Origin: an uncultured Clostridia bacterium
GTDB lineage: Bacteria; Bacillota; Clostridia; Oscillospirales; Ruminococcaceae
DNA length: 64,000 nt
Direction: 5' to 3'
NCBI GenBank assembly: GCA_947589355.1
Contig: CANPZC010000008.1
Location: 30,662-94,661 of the forward strand
In this document: in pieces, positions 8,419-16,970 of the stretch
Numbering within the stretch: the first letter of the stretch is position 1
Layout: every line of letters begins with the position of its first letter
The notes under the pieces: generated by a model
What the model was told of the DNA's origin: nothing
Seen by the model: only the letters and a program-made list of their open reading frames with translations
Database searches by the model: none
Made by a program: the position numbers and the translations under genes

Positions 8419-9569
8419 ATGACAGAGAAAATCAGTAAGCCCCGCAAATTAGCTCGGGGGGGTATAACCGCACTTCAAATTTAGAACTCTACCGCATTAT
8501 TGTAATGCTGCTGATCGTGGCGCATCACTATGTTGTAAATTCAGGGTTGACAGATGCAAGTGGGGTTATCTATAGCAATCCGATGTCAGCAAGATCAATT
8601 TTTCTTCTGATTTTCGGAGCATGGGGTAAAACCGGTATAAACTGCTTTGTACTAATTACCGGCTACTTTATGTGCAAGTCTCAGATAACTGTTAAAAAGT
8701 TTTTCAAACTGCTGTTTGAACTTGAATTTTACAATATAGTTATCTATTTCATTTTTCTCCTCAGCGGCTATGAGCCATTTTCAATAAAAGAATTTGTAAA
8801 ATGTATTTTGCCGATTTATTCGGTATCTGTAAATTTCACCGGTTGTTTTTTGTTGTTCTATCTATGTATACCTTTCCTTAATACTTTGATCCACCATTTA
8901 AATGAAAAGCAGCATATTCAATTGATCTTGCTTGCTTCATTCATATACATTTTCTTCGGCACAGTGCCGAAATTCAGTGTAACAATGAACTACGTTTCTT
9001 GGTTCTGCGTTCTGTTTTTCATAGCATCATATATCAGACTTTATCCGAAAAAACTTTTTGAAAATACTTTATTTTGGGCAATGGCAATGCTAATCTCAAT
9101 TACGCTGTCGGTCGTTTCAGTTGTTTCCTGCGCATGGCTCGGCAGCAAAATTCACAGTAACATAGCTTTCCGTTTTGTGACAGATTCAAACACGTTTCTG
9201 GCAGTAACAAATGGCGTATGTTCGTTTATGTTCTTTAAGAATTTAAAGATCAGGCAAAGTAAATTTATTAACACCTTTGCAGCATCAACATTTGGAGTTT
9301 TGCTCATTCATGCAAACAGTGATACTATGCGTCAGTGGATTTGGAAAGATACTCTTAACAACGTCGGTGCATACGGTTCTGATCTGCTTGCATTGCATGC
9401 GTTTGGAAGTGTTATCGCGATTTTTGTCATATGTACGCTGATAGATATGGCTCGAATTAAACTGATAGAAAAACCTTTTTTCAAGTTATGGGACAGATAT
9501 TTTGAAAGAGTATCAGAAAAATACAAATTGCTTGAAAATAAAATATGTAAAAAACTTAAAATCTCTTAG
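8419..9569 (+). CDS. O-acyltransferase (acyltransferase 3 family), frameshifted at a G7 tract: phase OFF
   Basis: Acyltransferase-3 (OafA-type) membrane enzymes O-acylate glycans. The family N-terminus, TSNLELYRIIVMLLIVAHHY, is encoded just upstream of an internal ATG at 8505, but that frame has a stop at 8436-8438 and no start codon before the tract. The only start with a ribosome binding site (GAGAGG) is the ATG at 8419. It reads MTEKISKPRKLARGG into seven Gs (8456-8462) and stops at 8482-8484. One added G (G8) or two fewer (G5) would join the frames into a protein of about 383 residues. As given, the gene is off. It is either phase-variable or carries a homopolymer sequencing error. Confidence 0.85.
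8456..8462 (+). repeat. G7 slippage tract in acyltransferase
   Basis: Seven consecutive Gs lie inside codons 13-15 of the acyltransferase starting at 8419. They are followed by TATAAC, the same 3' flank as the G6 tract at 27809-27814. Tract length decides whether translation enters the long frame: seven gives a 21-codon product, eight the full enzyme. Confidence 0.85.
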
Positions 9570-9578
9570 GAGGCATTT

Positions 9579-10475
9579 ATGAAAGGCATGATCCTAGCGG
9601 GCGGCAGCGGCACGCGGCTGTACCCATTGACAAAAGTAACATCAAAGCAGCTGCTGCCAATATACGATAAACCTATGATCTACTATCCCCTGTCGGTGCT
9701 GATGAACGCAGGGATAAGAGAAATACTCATCATATCCACGCCGCAGGACACACCGCGATTTCAGGATCTGCTGGGCGACGGTCACCAGTTCGGCGTTGAG
9801 CTTTCTTATGCAGTACAGCCATCGCCCGACGGTCTGGCACAGGCGTTTATCATCGGCGCAGACTTCATCGGCGGCGACAGCGTTGCAATGGTGCTTGGCG
9901 ATAACATCTTCGCCGGACACGGATTGAAAAAACGTCTGAAAGCAGCCGTTGAAAACGCAGACAGCGGCAAGGGTGCAACGGTGTTCGGATATTATGTAGA
10001 CGATCCCGAAAGATTCGGAATAGTAGAGTTTGACAGCACAGGTAAAGCGGTAAGTATAGAAGAAAAGCCGCAGCACCCTAAAAGCAATTACTGCGTGACG
10101 GGACTGTATTTTTATGACAACCGCGTTGTTGAGTATGCAAAAGGTCTGAAACCATCTGCACGCGGAGAACTCGAAATAACCGACCTTAACAGAATATATC
10201 TTGAAAATAATGCCCTGAATGTTGAACTTTTGGGTCAGGGCTTCACATGGCTGGATACAGGTACTCATGAAAGTCTGGTCGATGCCACAAATTTTGTAAA
10301 AACGGTGGAGACCCACCAACATAGAAAGATAGCCTGCCTTGAGGAAATAGCTTACCTCAACGGCTGGATAACAAAAGAAGATGTACTTGCAGTATATGAA
10401 GTGCTGAAAAAGAACCAGTACGGGCAGTATCTGAAAGATGTGCTAGACGGCAAGTATATGGAGCATTTGTATTAA
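9579..10475 (+). CDS. rmlA: Glucose-1-phosphate thymidylyltransferase
   Basis: RmlA converts glucose-1-phosphate and dTTP to dTDP-glucose, the first step to dTDP-L-rhamnose. The 298-residue protein has the nucleotidyltransferase signature [16 protein letters not shown] at residues 3-18, the conserved [18 protein letters not shown], and the GDNIFAGHG loop. It has the full RmlA length. A TTAGGAGGC site precedes the ATG. It opens the compact rmlA-B-D-C run and also feeds any other dTDP-sugar made by the DegT aminotransferase. Confidence 0.97.
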   Translation: MKGMILAGGSGTRLYPLTKVTSKQLLPIYDKPMIYYPLSVLMNAGIREILIISTPQDTPRFQDLLGDGHQFGVELSYAVQPSPDGLAQAFIIGADFIGGDSVAMVLGDNIFAGHGLKKRLKAAVENADSGKGATVFGYYVDDPERFGIVEFDSTGKAVSIEEKPQHPKSNYCVTGLYFYDNRVVEYAKGLKPSARGELEITDLNRIYLENNALNVELLGQGFTWLDTGTHESLVDATNFVKTVETHQHRKIACLEEIAYLNGWITKEDVLAVYEVLKKNQYGQYLKDVLDGKYMEHLY

Positions 10476-10490
10476 GAGGGAGAGCTGAAA

Positions 10491-11555
10491 ATGAAAAAAT
10501 ATCTTATCACCGGTTGTGCCGGATTCATCGGCTCTAACTTCGTGTACTATATGCTCAAAAAGTATGACGATATTTTGCTTGTTGATTTAGACAAGCTTAC
10601 ATACGCAGGAAATCTTGAAAACTTAAAAGGTGTGGAAGATGATCCTCGCCATGTTTTCGTGCAGGGAGATATCTGCGACAAAGTGCTTGTTGCAAGCCTG
10701 TTTGAAAAATACGACTTTGACTATGTCATAAACTTTGCTGCCGAATCTCATGTTGACCGCAGTATTGCCAACCCCGAGATATTTGTGCAGACAAATGTTA
10801 TGGGTACTGTAAATCTGCTTCAAAGAGCAAAAGAAGCATGGTATAACGCAGAAACAAAGACCTGGAAAGAGGGCAAGAAATATCTTCAGGTATCTACAGA
10901 CGAGGTATACGGCGCATTGGGCGCTGAGGGATATTTCATGGAGACAACACCTATAGACCCACATTCTCCTTACAGCTCATCAAAAGCAAGCGCTGACCAT
11001 TTTGTAATGGCTTTTCACGATACATATGGTATGCCGATAAACATCACACGCTGCTCTAACAACTACGGGCCGTATCAGTTCCCGGAGAAGCTTATACCGC
11101 TGATGATAAATAACGTAAAGCACCACAAACAGCTTCCTGTATACGGCGACGGTATGCAGATACGCGACTGGCTGTATGTTGAAGATCACTGTAAAGCTAT
11201 AGATATGGTAGCAAACGGCGGCAAGATAGGTGAAGTCTACAACGTAGGCGGTCACAACGAAAAGCCTAATATCTTTATTGTAAAGACTATAATTTCTCAG
11301 CTTCACGACCGTCTGAAAGATGACGGCATAAGCGAAGACCTGATCAAACACGTTGAGGACAGGCTTGGGCACGACCGCCGTTACGGCATAGACCCGACTA
11401 AGATCAAAAACGATCTGGGCTGGTATCCCGAAACACCTTTTGAAGTCGGCATAGTTAAGACTATAGACTGGTATCTCGCCAACGAAGAATGGATGAACAA
11501 CGTAACCAGCGGCGCATACCAAAGCTATTATGCCGAGATGTACAAGAACAGGTGA
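10491..11555 (+). CDS. rmlB: dTDP-glucose 4,6-dehydratase
   Basis: RmlB converts dTDP-glucose to dTDP-4-keto-6-deoxyglucose with bound NAD+. The 354-residue extended-SDR protein has the Rossmann motif GCAGFIGS (residues 8-15), FAAESHVDRSI, the STDEVYG catalytic segment with Asp-Glu, and the YSSSK catalytic pair near residue 160. NNYGPYQFPEKLIP is typical of RmlB. It lies 15 bases after rmlA, and rmlD begins five bases after its stop. Its product is a branch point between rhamnose and the possible 4-amino-sugar. Confidence 0.97.
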   Translation: MKKYLITGCAGFIGSNFVYYMLKKYDDILLVDLDKLTYAGNLENLKGVEDDPRHVFVQGDICDKVLVASLFEKYDFDYVINFAAESHVDRSIANPEIFVQTNVMGTVNLLQRAKEAWYNAETKTWKEGKKYLQVSTDEVYGALGAEGYFMETTPIDPHSPYSSSKASADHFVMAFHDTYGMPINITRCSNNYGPYQFPEKLIPLMINNVKHHKQLPVYGDGMQIRDWLYVEDHCKAIDMVANGGKIGEVYNVGGHNEKPNIFIVKTIISQLHDRLKDDGISEDLIKHVEDRLGHDRRYGIDPTKIKNDLGWYPETPFEVGIVKTIDWYLANEEWMNNVTSGAYQSYYAEMYKNR

Positions 11556-11559
11556 AACG

Positions 11560-12450
11560 ATGAAGTTTTTAGTAACAGGTGTTGGCGGACAGCTTGGCTG
11601 GGATATGATCCTAGAACTTAAAAAGCGCGGTCATGAACCTACAGCGACCGATATTTCAGACAGCTTTGAACAAGACTGCAAATACATACAGCTTGACATC
11701 ACAGACGAAAAAGCAGTACACGAAGTAATAACAAGGGTAAATCCCGATGCTGTTATCCACTGCGCGGCGTGGACAGCCGTTGATGCTGCCGAAGATGAGG
11801 AAAACAAGCCGAAAGTATACGCCATTAACGTATTGGGTACAAAATACATTGCCGAGGCTTGCAAAGAAACCGGCTGCAAGATGATCTACATTTCTACAGA
11901 CTATGTTTTCAGCGGAGAGGGCACAGAGCCTTGGAGTCCCGACTGCGAAGATTTTGCGCCGCTGAATTATTACGGTGAAACAAAGCTTCAAGGCGAATTT
12001 GCGGTAAGAAACACTTTTGAAAAGTATTACATAGTACGCACCAGCTGGGTGTTCGGCAGCCACGGCAACAATTTTGTTAAAACGATGCTGAAGCTATCCG
12101 AAAAGTACAAAGAGATACGGGTAGTAAACGATCAGATAGGTACGCCTACATACACACCCGACCTTGCAAGACTGCTTGCGGATATGGCAGAGACAGAAAG
12201 GTACGGCATATACCACGCATCAAACGAGGGCGGCTACATAAGCTGGGCTGAGTTTGCGAAAGAGATATTCCGTCAGGCTGGCAAAGACACGAAAGTAATT
12301 CCTGTTACAACGGCGGAATATGGAATTTCAAAAGCAAAAAGACCGTTTAACAGTCGTTTGAATAAACAAAGTATTAAAGAAAACGGCTTTGAGTTACTGC
12401 CCACATGGCAAGAAGCGCTTGCGAGATATTTAAAGGAGGCAAAGCTCTGA
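11560..12450 (+). CDS. rmlD: dTDP-4-dehydrorhamnose reductase
   Basis: RmlD carries out the last step, reducing dTDP-4-keto-L-rhamnose to dTDP-L-rhamnose. The 296-residue protein starts MKFLVTGVGGQLGWD, has ISTDYVFSGEG, the YGETK catalytic pair near residue 137, and RTSWVFG. The ATG at 11560 is chosen because homologues start there, although an upstream in-frame ATG exists inside rmlB. The stop overlaps the rmlC start (TGATG). The order A-B-D-C differs from the textbook B-D-A-C arrangement but is not rare. Confidence 0.95.
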   Translation: MKFLVTGVGGQLGWDMILELKKRGHEPTATDISDSFEQDCKYIQLDITDEKAVHEVITRVNPDAVIHCAAWTAVDAAEDEENKPKVYAINVLGTKYIAEACKETGCKMIYISTDYVFSGEGTEPWSPDCEDFAPLNYYGETKLQGEFAVRNTFEKYYIVRTSWVFGSHGNNFVKTMLKLSEKYKEIRVVNDQIGTPTYTPDLARLLADMAETERYGIYHASNEGGYISWAEFAKEIFRQAGKDTKVIPVTTAEYGISKAKRPFNSRLNKQSIKENGFELLPTWQEALARYLKEAKL

Positions 12451-13046
12451 TGCAGATAAAGGTAGAGAAAAACGTAGGCGGCATTGAGGGTCTTTGCGTA
12501 ATAGAGCCTGCCGTTCATGGAGACAGCCGTGGTTATTTTATGGAGACATACAGTCAGCGTGACATGGAAGAAGCAGGGCTTAACTACAACTTTGTTCAGG
12601 ACAATCAGTCAATGAGCACAAAAGGCGTTCTGCGCGGACTTCATTTTCAGATAAACTATCCGCAGACAAAGCTTGTGCGTGTAATTAAAGGCTCGGTTTT
12701 TGATGTTGCGGTAGATATACGAAAAGGCAGCAAGACATACGGCAAATGGTATGGTGTTGAACTGACAGAAGAGAACAAAAAGCAGTTTCTTATCCCGAAA
12801 GGTTTGGCGCACGGTTTTCTGGTGCTTAGTGACACAGCCGAGTTTTGCTACAAGTGTGATGATTTCTATCACCCGAACGATGAGGGCGGCATAGCGTGGA
12901 ATGATCCGACCATCGGTATTGACTGGGGCGTTGTGGGAAAGTACACAGGCTCGGCAAATGCTGATGGATACACGCTCACCGATGGCACGAAACTTATGCT
13001 CAGTGAGAAGGATCAGGTGTGGGATATGTTAAGCTACCAAATATAA
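12450..13046 (+). CDS. rmlC: dTDP-4-dehydrorhamnose 3,5-epimerase
   Basis: RmlC epimerises C3 and C5 of dTDP-4-keto-6-deoxyglucose. The 198-residue cupin protein has FMETYSQRDMEEAGL, the NQSMSTKGVLRGLHFQ segment with the catalytic histidine, and LIPKGLAHGFLVLSD. The ATG at 12450 overlaps the rmlD stop and is preceded by AAAGGAGG at 12432-12439, which rules out the longer in-frame start inside rmlD. It ends the + strand glycan operon. I saw no clear T-tailed hairpin directly after it. Confidence 0.95.
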   Translation: MQIKVEKNVGGIEGLCVIEPAVHGDSRGYFMETYSQRDMEEAGLNYNFVQDNQSMSTKGVLRGLHFQINYPQTKLVRVIKGSVFDVAVDIRKGSKTYGKWYGVELTEENKKQFLIPKGLAHGFLVLSDTAEFCYKCDDFYHPNDEGGIAWNDPTIGIDWGVVGKYTGSANADGYTLTDGTKLMLSEKDQVWDMLSYQI

Positions 13047-13142
13047 ATTGGATTTCTAGTAATGGCTTTAGCAAAATTCTACTAATTTACAACTGAGTTA
13101 TTGCGATTGTTTGTGCGAATATACAAACTTTTCTGTAACATC

Positions 13143-13171
13143 TTGACATCTCACTAATCAGGTAGTATATT
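13143..13171 (+). promoter_or_regulatory. SigA-type promoter for the 13224 surface-protein gene
   Basis: TTGACA (13143-13148) and TATATT (13166-13171) are separated by 17 bases and lie about 50 bases before the start codon. It makes the surface-protein gene a separate unit from the rml operon. The 177-base gap after rmlC holds nothing else recognisable. Confidence 0.8.
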
Positions 13172-13223
13172 TATTTTGTAATAATTCTACAATAATCGAC
13201 ATAATTTGAGTGGAGGACATAAA

Positions 13224-13922
13224 ATGAAGAAGAGAATATTTGCATGTATTTCAGCTTTAGCAGTGGCTGCGATGGCTAGTGTGAATGCCTTTGCATACAC
13301 TATCAAGCCCAACAAACAGTCAAATGAGATAGTTCTTGTTGGTGAAAACGGCATTTATTCTTCTGCTTCGGAGCTTTCAGATCTTACTGAAATTAAACTT
13401 ACTGCATCGACCGATCACGATCCCTCTGCTCTCAGCGGCAGTTTCAAAGTCGTATGCGATGATGCTGCTCAGACATTCAAATGGACTGCCGAAAACGGTG
13501 ACAATGTTGTGTTCAAAATGAATGACGACAGCAGTATGTATGAAGCCGTTATAGAGGGTATTAAGATACCCGAAAAGTGTACTGAAATAACCCTTATTTA
13601 TGAAAACGACAATGAAACAACACTTGACCTTGTAGGCGTTGAGCTGATCGGTATAGATGAGCCTAAAAAGCCTGAAATTACTACGCCGTCAAGCAGTGAA
13701 GTTGTTTCGGAAGAACCAAGCAGTGTGGAAACACCGAGCAGTTCCGAAACGGAGAGCAGCTCAGAGATAATTGAAAGTTCATCACAAACAGAAACTTCAT
13801 CTGACAGCGTAAAAGACGAAAACGACAGCAGCAACAAACCCACAGGCGTGGGAACTGGTCTTGCGCTGGCAGGCATAGCGATCGCAGCAGCCGCAGTAGT
13901 ATCACTTAAAAAGAGCAAATAA
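13224..13922 (+). CDS. Small secreted, cell-surface-anchored protein
   Basis: This 232-residue protein begins at the ATG at 13224 after a GGAGG site. It has a signal peptide (KKRIFACISALAVAAMASVNAFA), a globular part of about 120 residues of unknown fold, and a low-complexity Ser/Glu/Pro linker (about 150-205). The C-terminus is PTGVGTGLALAGIAIAAAAV followed by a basic KKSK tail. That end has the arrangement of sortase-type sorting signals, but the usual LPxTG is replaced by a degenerate PTG, so anchoring could instead be a plain membrane tail. No function is recognisable. It has its own promoter and terminator. Confidence 0.75.
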   Translation: MKKRIFACISALAVAAMASVNAFAYTIKPNKQSNEIVLVGENGIYSSASELSDLTEIKLTASTDHDPSALSGSFKVVCDDAAQTFKWTAENGDNVVFKMNDDSSMYEAVIEGIKIPEKCTEITLIYENDNETTLDLVGVELIGIDEPKKPEITTPSSSEVVSEEPSSVETPSSSETESSSEIIESSSQTETSSDSVKDENDSSNKPTGVGTGLALAGIAIAAAAVVSLKKSK

Positions 13923-13927
13923 AAACA

Positions 13928-13967
13928 GCCTTATCCGTAACAATAAAAATGCGGGTAAGGCTTTTTT
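13928..13967 (+). terminator. Intrinsic terminator after the 13224 gene
   Basis: A hairpin with arms GCCTTATCCG and CGGGTAAGGC (one G-T pair) is followed by a T6 run. A near copy stands at 14855-14887. Confidence 0.85.
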
Positions 13968-14046
13968 GTGCTTGCAATTTCTCGTAATATGTTGTACAAT
14001 AGCTGAAAAGGTCGTTGAGGAAGTCCTTGACCTTAACGCCTGACAC

Positions 14047-14075
14047 TTGACAACCGCCCTTTAAAATGTTAAAAT
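14047..14075 (+). promoter_or_regulatory. Promoter, near copy of the comEA-type promoter
   Basis: TTGACA (14047-14052), 17 bases, TAAAAT (14070-14075). The spacer and the bases after the -10 closely match the minus-strand promoter at 15771-15799, so one is a copy of the other. It lies about 200 bases upstream of the 14277 gene. The rest of 13968-14276 shows no coding potential. Confidence 0.6.
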
Positions 14076-14276
14076 ATGATAGAAAAATACCAAAGCTACA
14101 GCAAAAAGCGTTTCATATTTAAGCATATAAACAATACATTATTTCAAAGAATATAAATGATGTTACAAATATCCTTATATTCACTAATGGGGTCAATGTC
14201 AATTATGATAAAAAAAGAGTAGTTATATTTATTATTCACAGGTATTAAATTTGTGTTCAACGGAGGGTAGAATATT

Positions 14277-14720
14277 ATGAACAAATTTCATAAATGTAGT
14301 TCGCACATTGCTGCTAGTCTATTAAAATGTTTTTTATGCGGTTTATTATTTAATGTTACTGCATATTCAGGCGCCGCTATTGCTCCTGTTTTTCTATTGT
14401 TTTTTGATATAATATATGCTTTTGTTCAGCTTATTTGTTTCATGCGTTGGAGCGAGACCGACAGCTACTATTTATCTGTTATATCAACAGTTGTATTTTC
14501 TTTCTTGATATATTTATTATTTTATAGAGTACACTTGTTTTATTACTTGTTTATGATATTTAACAGAGGCTACGGAGAACCCGGTGCAGGTGATGGTTTG
14601 GGCGTGGTAATAAGCATATGTTTAAATACTGCTATTTTGTTTTCAACTATAATAGTTAGTTTTATTGCAAAACTACAGCAAAAGAATAGATCCGACAAAA
14701 CGGCAGCCGAAGATAATTGA
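14277..14720 (+). CDS. Hypothetical small polytopic membrane protein
   Basis: The 147-residue protein has about four hydrophobic segments (roughly 10-30, 35-55, 65-85, 108-130) joined by short loops, one of them glycine-rich (GYGEPGAGDGLG), and a charged C-terminal tail. I do not recognise a family. A GGAGGG site precedes the ATG. It sits between two near-identical terminator copies and behind a copied promoter, which suggests an inserted or duplicated segment. The protein-coding call is sound; the function is unknown. Confidence 0.6.
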   Translation: MNKFHKCSSHIAASLLKCFLCGLLFNVTAYSGAAIAPVFLLFFDIIYAFVQLICFMRWSETDSYYLSVISTVVFSFLIYLLFYRVHLFYYLFMIFNRGYGEPGAGDGLGVVISICLNTAILFSTIIVSFIAKLQQKNRSDKTAAEDN

Positions 14721-14854
14721 GACTTGACGACAACATAACGTATTATACATTACGTTACTTGAAACTTTAGAACGACGGTGCGTTTGTAGCACAGATCGTA
14801 ATAGAATACCGCGAACGTGTCAGGGAAACATCAGCTTCGCAGGAGAATGTAATA

Positions 14855-14887
14855 GCCTTATCCGTAAAATTGCGGGTAAGGCTTTTT
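14855..14887. terminator. Intrinsic terminator, copy of the 13928 terminator
   Basis: Arms GCCTTATCCG and CGGGTAAGGC with a shorter loop, then a T5 run. It lies between the 14277 gene (+) and the ComEA-like gene (-) and could serve both. Confidence 0.8.
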
Positions 14888-14892
14888 GGTGC

Positions 14893-15717
14893 TTATATTT
14901 CAAGATACTCATCGATCTCGGTATACAAACTGTCCGAAATGCTCTCGCAGTAAAGAATTTCAAGAATGTTTGAGTAGCCGCCTATCTCATCGCGCAGGGT
15001 GACTATCTCGTTTGCCTGCGTGCGGTCTATAAGCAGGCAAGCCATAAGCTCATCTGCGCTTGCTGTGTTTATGTTCACTTTCGTCCGCACGCGAGCAGGT
15101 GTTGTGGTAGTCACAGTTGTTGTTTTGGGCGGCTTCGTTTCTTTCGGCGTAGTGGTTTTTGAAACGGTAGTTTGTTCCAACATAATTTGTTTTGCAGTTG
15201 TAGTTGCTTTGCTTGTAGTTTTACTTTCCGTGGCAGTGGTCGTTGTAGTTACCGTGAAAATGTCAGAAACATAAAAATATCGCTTCAGGTCATTTAGCTT
15301 CGCCTCACCTATGCCGTTTATCTCAAGCAGCATATCCATGTCCGAAATTACGCCTTTTTCATGGATAAAATCAAGAATATTCTGCGCCGTCTTTTCGCCT
15401 ATGTTCGGCACACAGAGCAGCGCTTCATATGTCGCATAGTTAATGTCCATTGGAAACTGAGGCGTTGTTGTAACCTCGGGTTCTTCGGTCGGCACGGTAG
15501 TTACAGCAGAAGAAGTATCTTTATCAGTATCTTTGACATTTTCTTTGTCTTTATCATTATCTTTTTGGGTAACATTTGTCTCGCTTTGCGTCGTGGTAGT
15601 CGTAATAACGCCTTTCAGCCTTACTTCCTTGTTCATCATGTTGTGTATGTACACCGTGTACACCGTGATACCGATAAACAGGACGGCAAACAAAATATAT
15701 GTTTTTTTCTCTTTCAA
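14893..15717 (-). CDS. ComEA-like protein with two helix-hairpin-helix domains
   Basis: The 274-residue protein has an N-terminal membrane anchor (about 7-28) and a Thr/Asp/Lys-rich linker. A first HhH domain follows (INYATYEALLCVPNIGEKTA, then ILDFI and INGIGEAKLNDLK, about 90-150), then a Thr-rich linker (150-210) and a second HhH domain (VNINTASADELMACLLID) at the C-terminus. ComEA binds DNA outside the membrane during transformation and normally has one HhH pair. The second copy here lacks the central glycine-rich hairpin, so it is divergent. ComEC is not nearby. A DNA-binding surface role is inferred. Confidence 0.75.
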   Translation of the reverse strand: MKEKKTYILFAVLFIGITVYTVYIHNMMNKEVRLKGVITTTTTQSETNVTQKDNDKDKENVKDTDKDTSSAVTTVPTEEPEVTTTPQFPMDINYATYEALLCVPNIGEKTAQNILDFIHEKGVISDMDMLLEINGIGEAKLNDLKRYFYVSDIFTVTTTTTATESKTTSKATTTAKQIMLEQTTVSKTTTPKETKPPKTTTVTTTTPARVRTKVNINTASADELMACLLIDRTQANEIVTLRDEIGGYSNILEILYCESISDSLYTEIDEYLEI

Positions 15718-15770
15718 ATCAAACTGCCCCTTAAACGCAAAATTCGACCTTTTTCAGTCTTTTCTATCTT

Positions 15771-15799
15771 ATTTTAACATTTTAAAGAGCAGTTGTCAA
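15771..15799 (-). promoter_or_regulatory. Promoter of the ComEA-like gene
   Basis: On the minus strand TTGACA (15794-15799), 17 bases, TAAAAT (15771-15776), about 55 bases before the start codon. Confidence 0.8.
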
Positions 15800-15857
15800 G
15801 GGGGTTGATGTTAAGGTGTATAAATAAATTTAAACAGAAATTTATCATGAAATGATC

Positions 15858-16966
15858 TTATTCATATAATTCAATTGATTTGTGTGTTCTTTTTTCAAAT
15901 GGTGAAAATTTTCTGTATAGCATTGAGCTTATCAGCGAGAGCAAAAATACAACAATTGAAATTACAAGGATTGATAATGTTTCCACCGATTGATCTCCTA
16001 TCAATCTATCGCCGAGAATAGTTGAAATAGCATCCAATATCCCTGCATGGAGCAGATAGATCAAAAACGTATACCTAGCTAATTTAGAAAAGTTTTTCTT
16101 AATATTCAAAACTGAAAATCCTGCAAAAATCAAGCAAGATGCTACTACCTCAATGGGCGCAAGCGGCGCATAGGAAAACGGATTTTTATAATATTGTATG
16201 ACATCTACAGGCAACCCTTTCAGAGCGCGAAGATAGTTAATATATGCCAATAATACATTTATCACAATTCCAAATGTGATCAACATAAGTGCGGTGCGAT
16301 TGCTTTTTCTGCTTATTCCCCATCGGCGTAATTTGTATCCCATCAGAAAAAAGCTCAAAAAGCAAAACTGCCAACCTATATCCCATTTTAATTGATGCTC
16401 ACTTGTTATATAACTCACACTTGCAAGGATAAGAAAAACTGTTGTTGTTTTTCCGTATAGTTTACCCCCCCGAAAAGGTTTGACGACAGCCGTATAACAA
16501 ACGGTGCTGCAAGATATAGTCCTACAAGGGTGAACAGATACCAAAGATGATAATACGGGCTGCCTGCCACTATATTTTTAAAGACTGAAATCATTCCCGG
16601 CAGAACGTGATCGGTTCCGTGTTTTTTGAATATAAATACTCCTGCCATAAGTTTTACAACGCCATAAATTACATAAAGGACACAGAAGATAACACTTGTA
16701 ATACCGATATTCTTGAACGATTTTTTGTAGAAATACTTGTAATCAGCGTTGCGTTCATCGGCAAGGATAAACGCACCGGACAGCATAAAAAAGCAAGGTA
16801 CAGCAAAGCGCACAATGTGGTTTAAAACCATAACAGGCAAATGACAGTTTTCAAATGCCCCGATCTCATTTGGCTGCAAAAAACTTCCGGAAACATGAAG
16901 CATTACTACTGCAAAGGCAGATAGTATTCTAAGCAGGTCAAAATTTGATTCACGTTTTTTGAGCAT
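15858..16966 (-). CDS. O-acyltransferase (acyltransferase 3 family), frameshifted at a G7 tract: phase OFF
   Basis: From the ATG at 16966 the frame begins with an acyltransferase-3 N-terminus (NFDLLRILSAFAVVMLHVSG) and runs into a G7 tract (minus strand, 16465-16471), after which it stops at 16415. The rest of the family (VFLILASVSYITSEHQLKWD, then the later membrane helices and a YTFLIYLLHAG-type end) continues in another frame down to 15858. One extra G, or two fewer, would restore about 369 residues. It is the last gene of the leftward glycan operon. As given it yields a truncated product lacking the second half of the membrane domain. Confidence 0.88.
16465..16471 (-). repeat. G7 slippage tract in acyltransferase
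   Basis: Minus-strand TTC-G7-TAAAC. The current length is out of frame. The 3' flank TAAAC is shared with the tract at 17825-17831, and TAAA with that at 19930-19937. Confidence 0.88.
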
Positions 16967-16970
16967 ATAA

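Noticed and set aside
8505..9569. Taking the internal ATG at 8505 as the true start of the acyltransferase
   Set aside because: There is no ribosome binding site before it, and conserved N-terminal family residues are encoded just upstream in the same frame.
9642..10322. 226-codon minus-strand frame inside rmlA
   Set aside because: It lies wholly antisense to a strongly conserved gene and its translation has no domain; codon pattern explains it.
10980..11522. 180-codon minus-strand frame inside rmlB
   Set aside because: Shadow frame of rmlB without ribosome binding site or recognisable domain.
15858..16544. Annotating the two halves of the minus-strand acyltransferase as separate genes
   Set aside because: The two frames meet at a G7 tract and together give one uninterrupted family member; the downstream half has no start or ribosome binding site.
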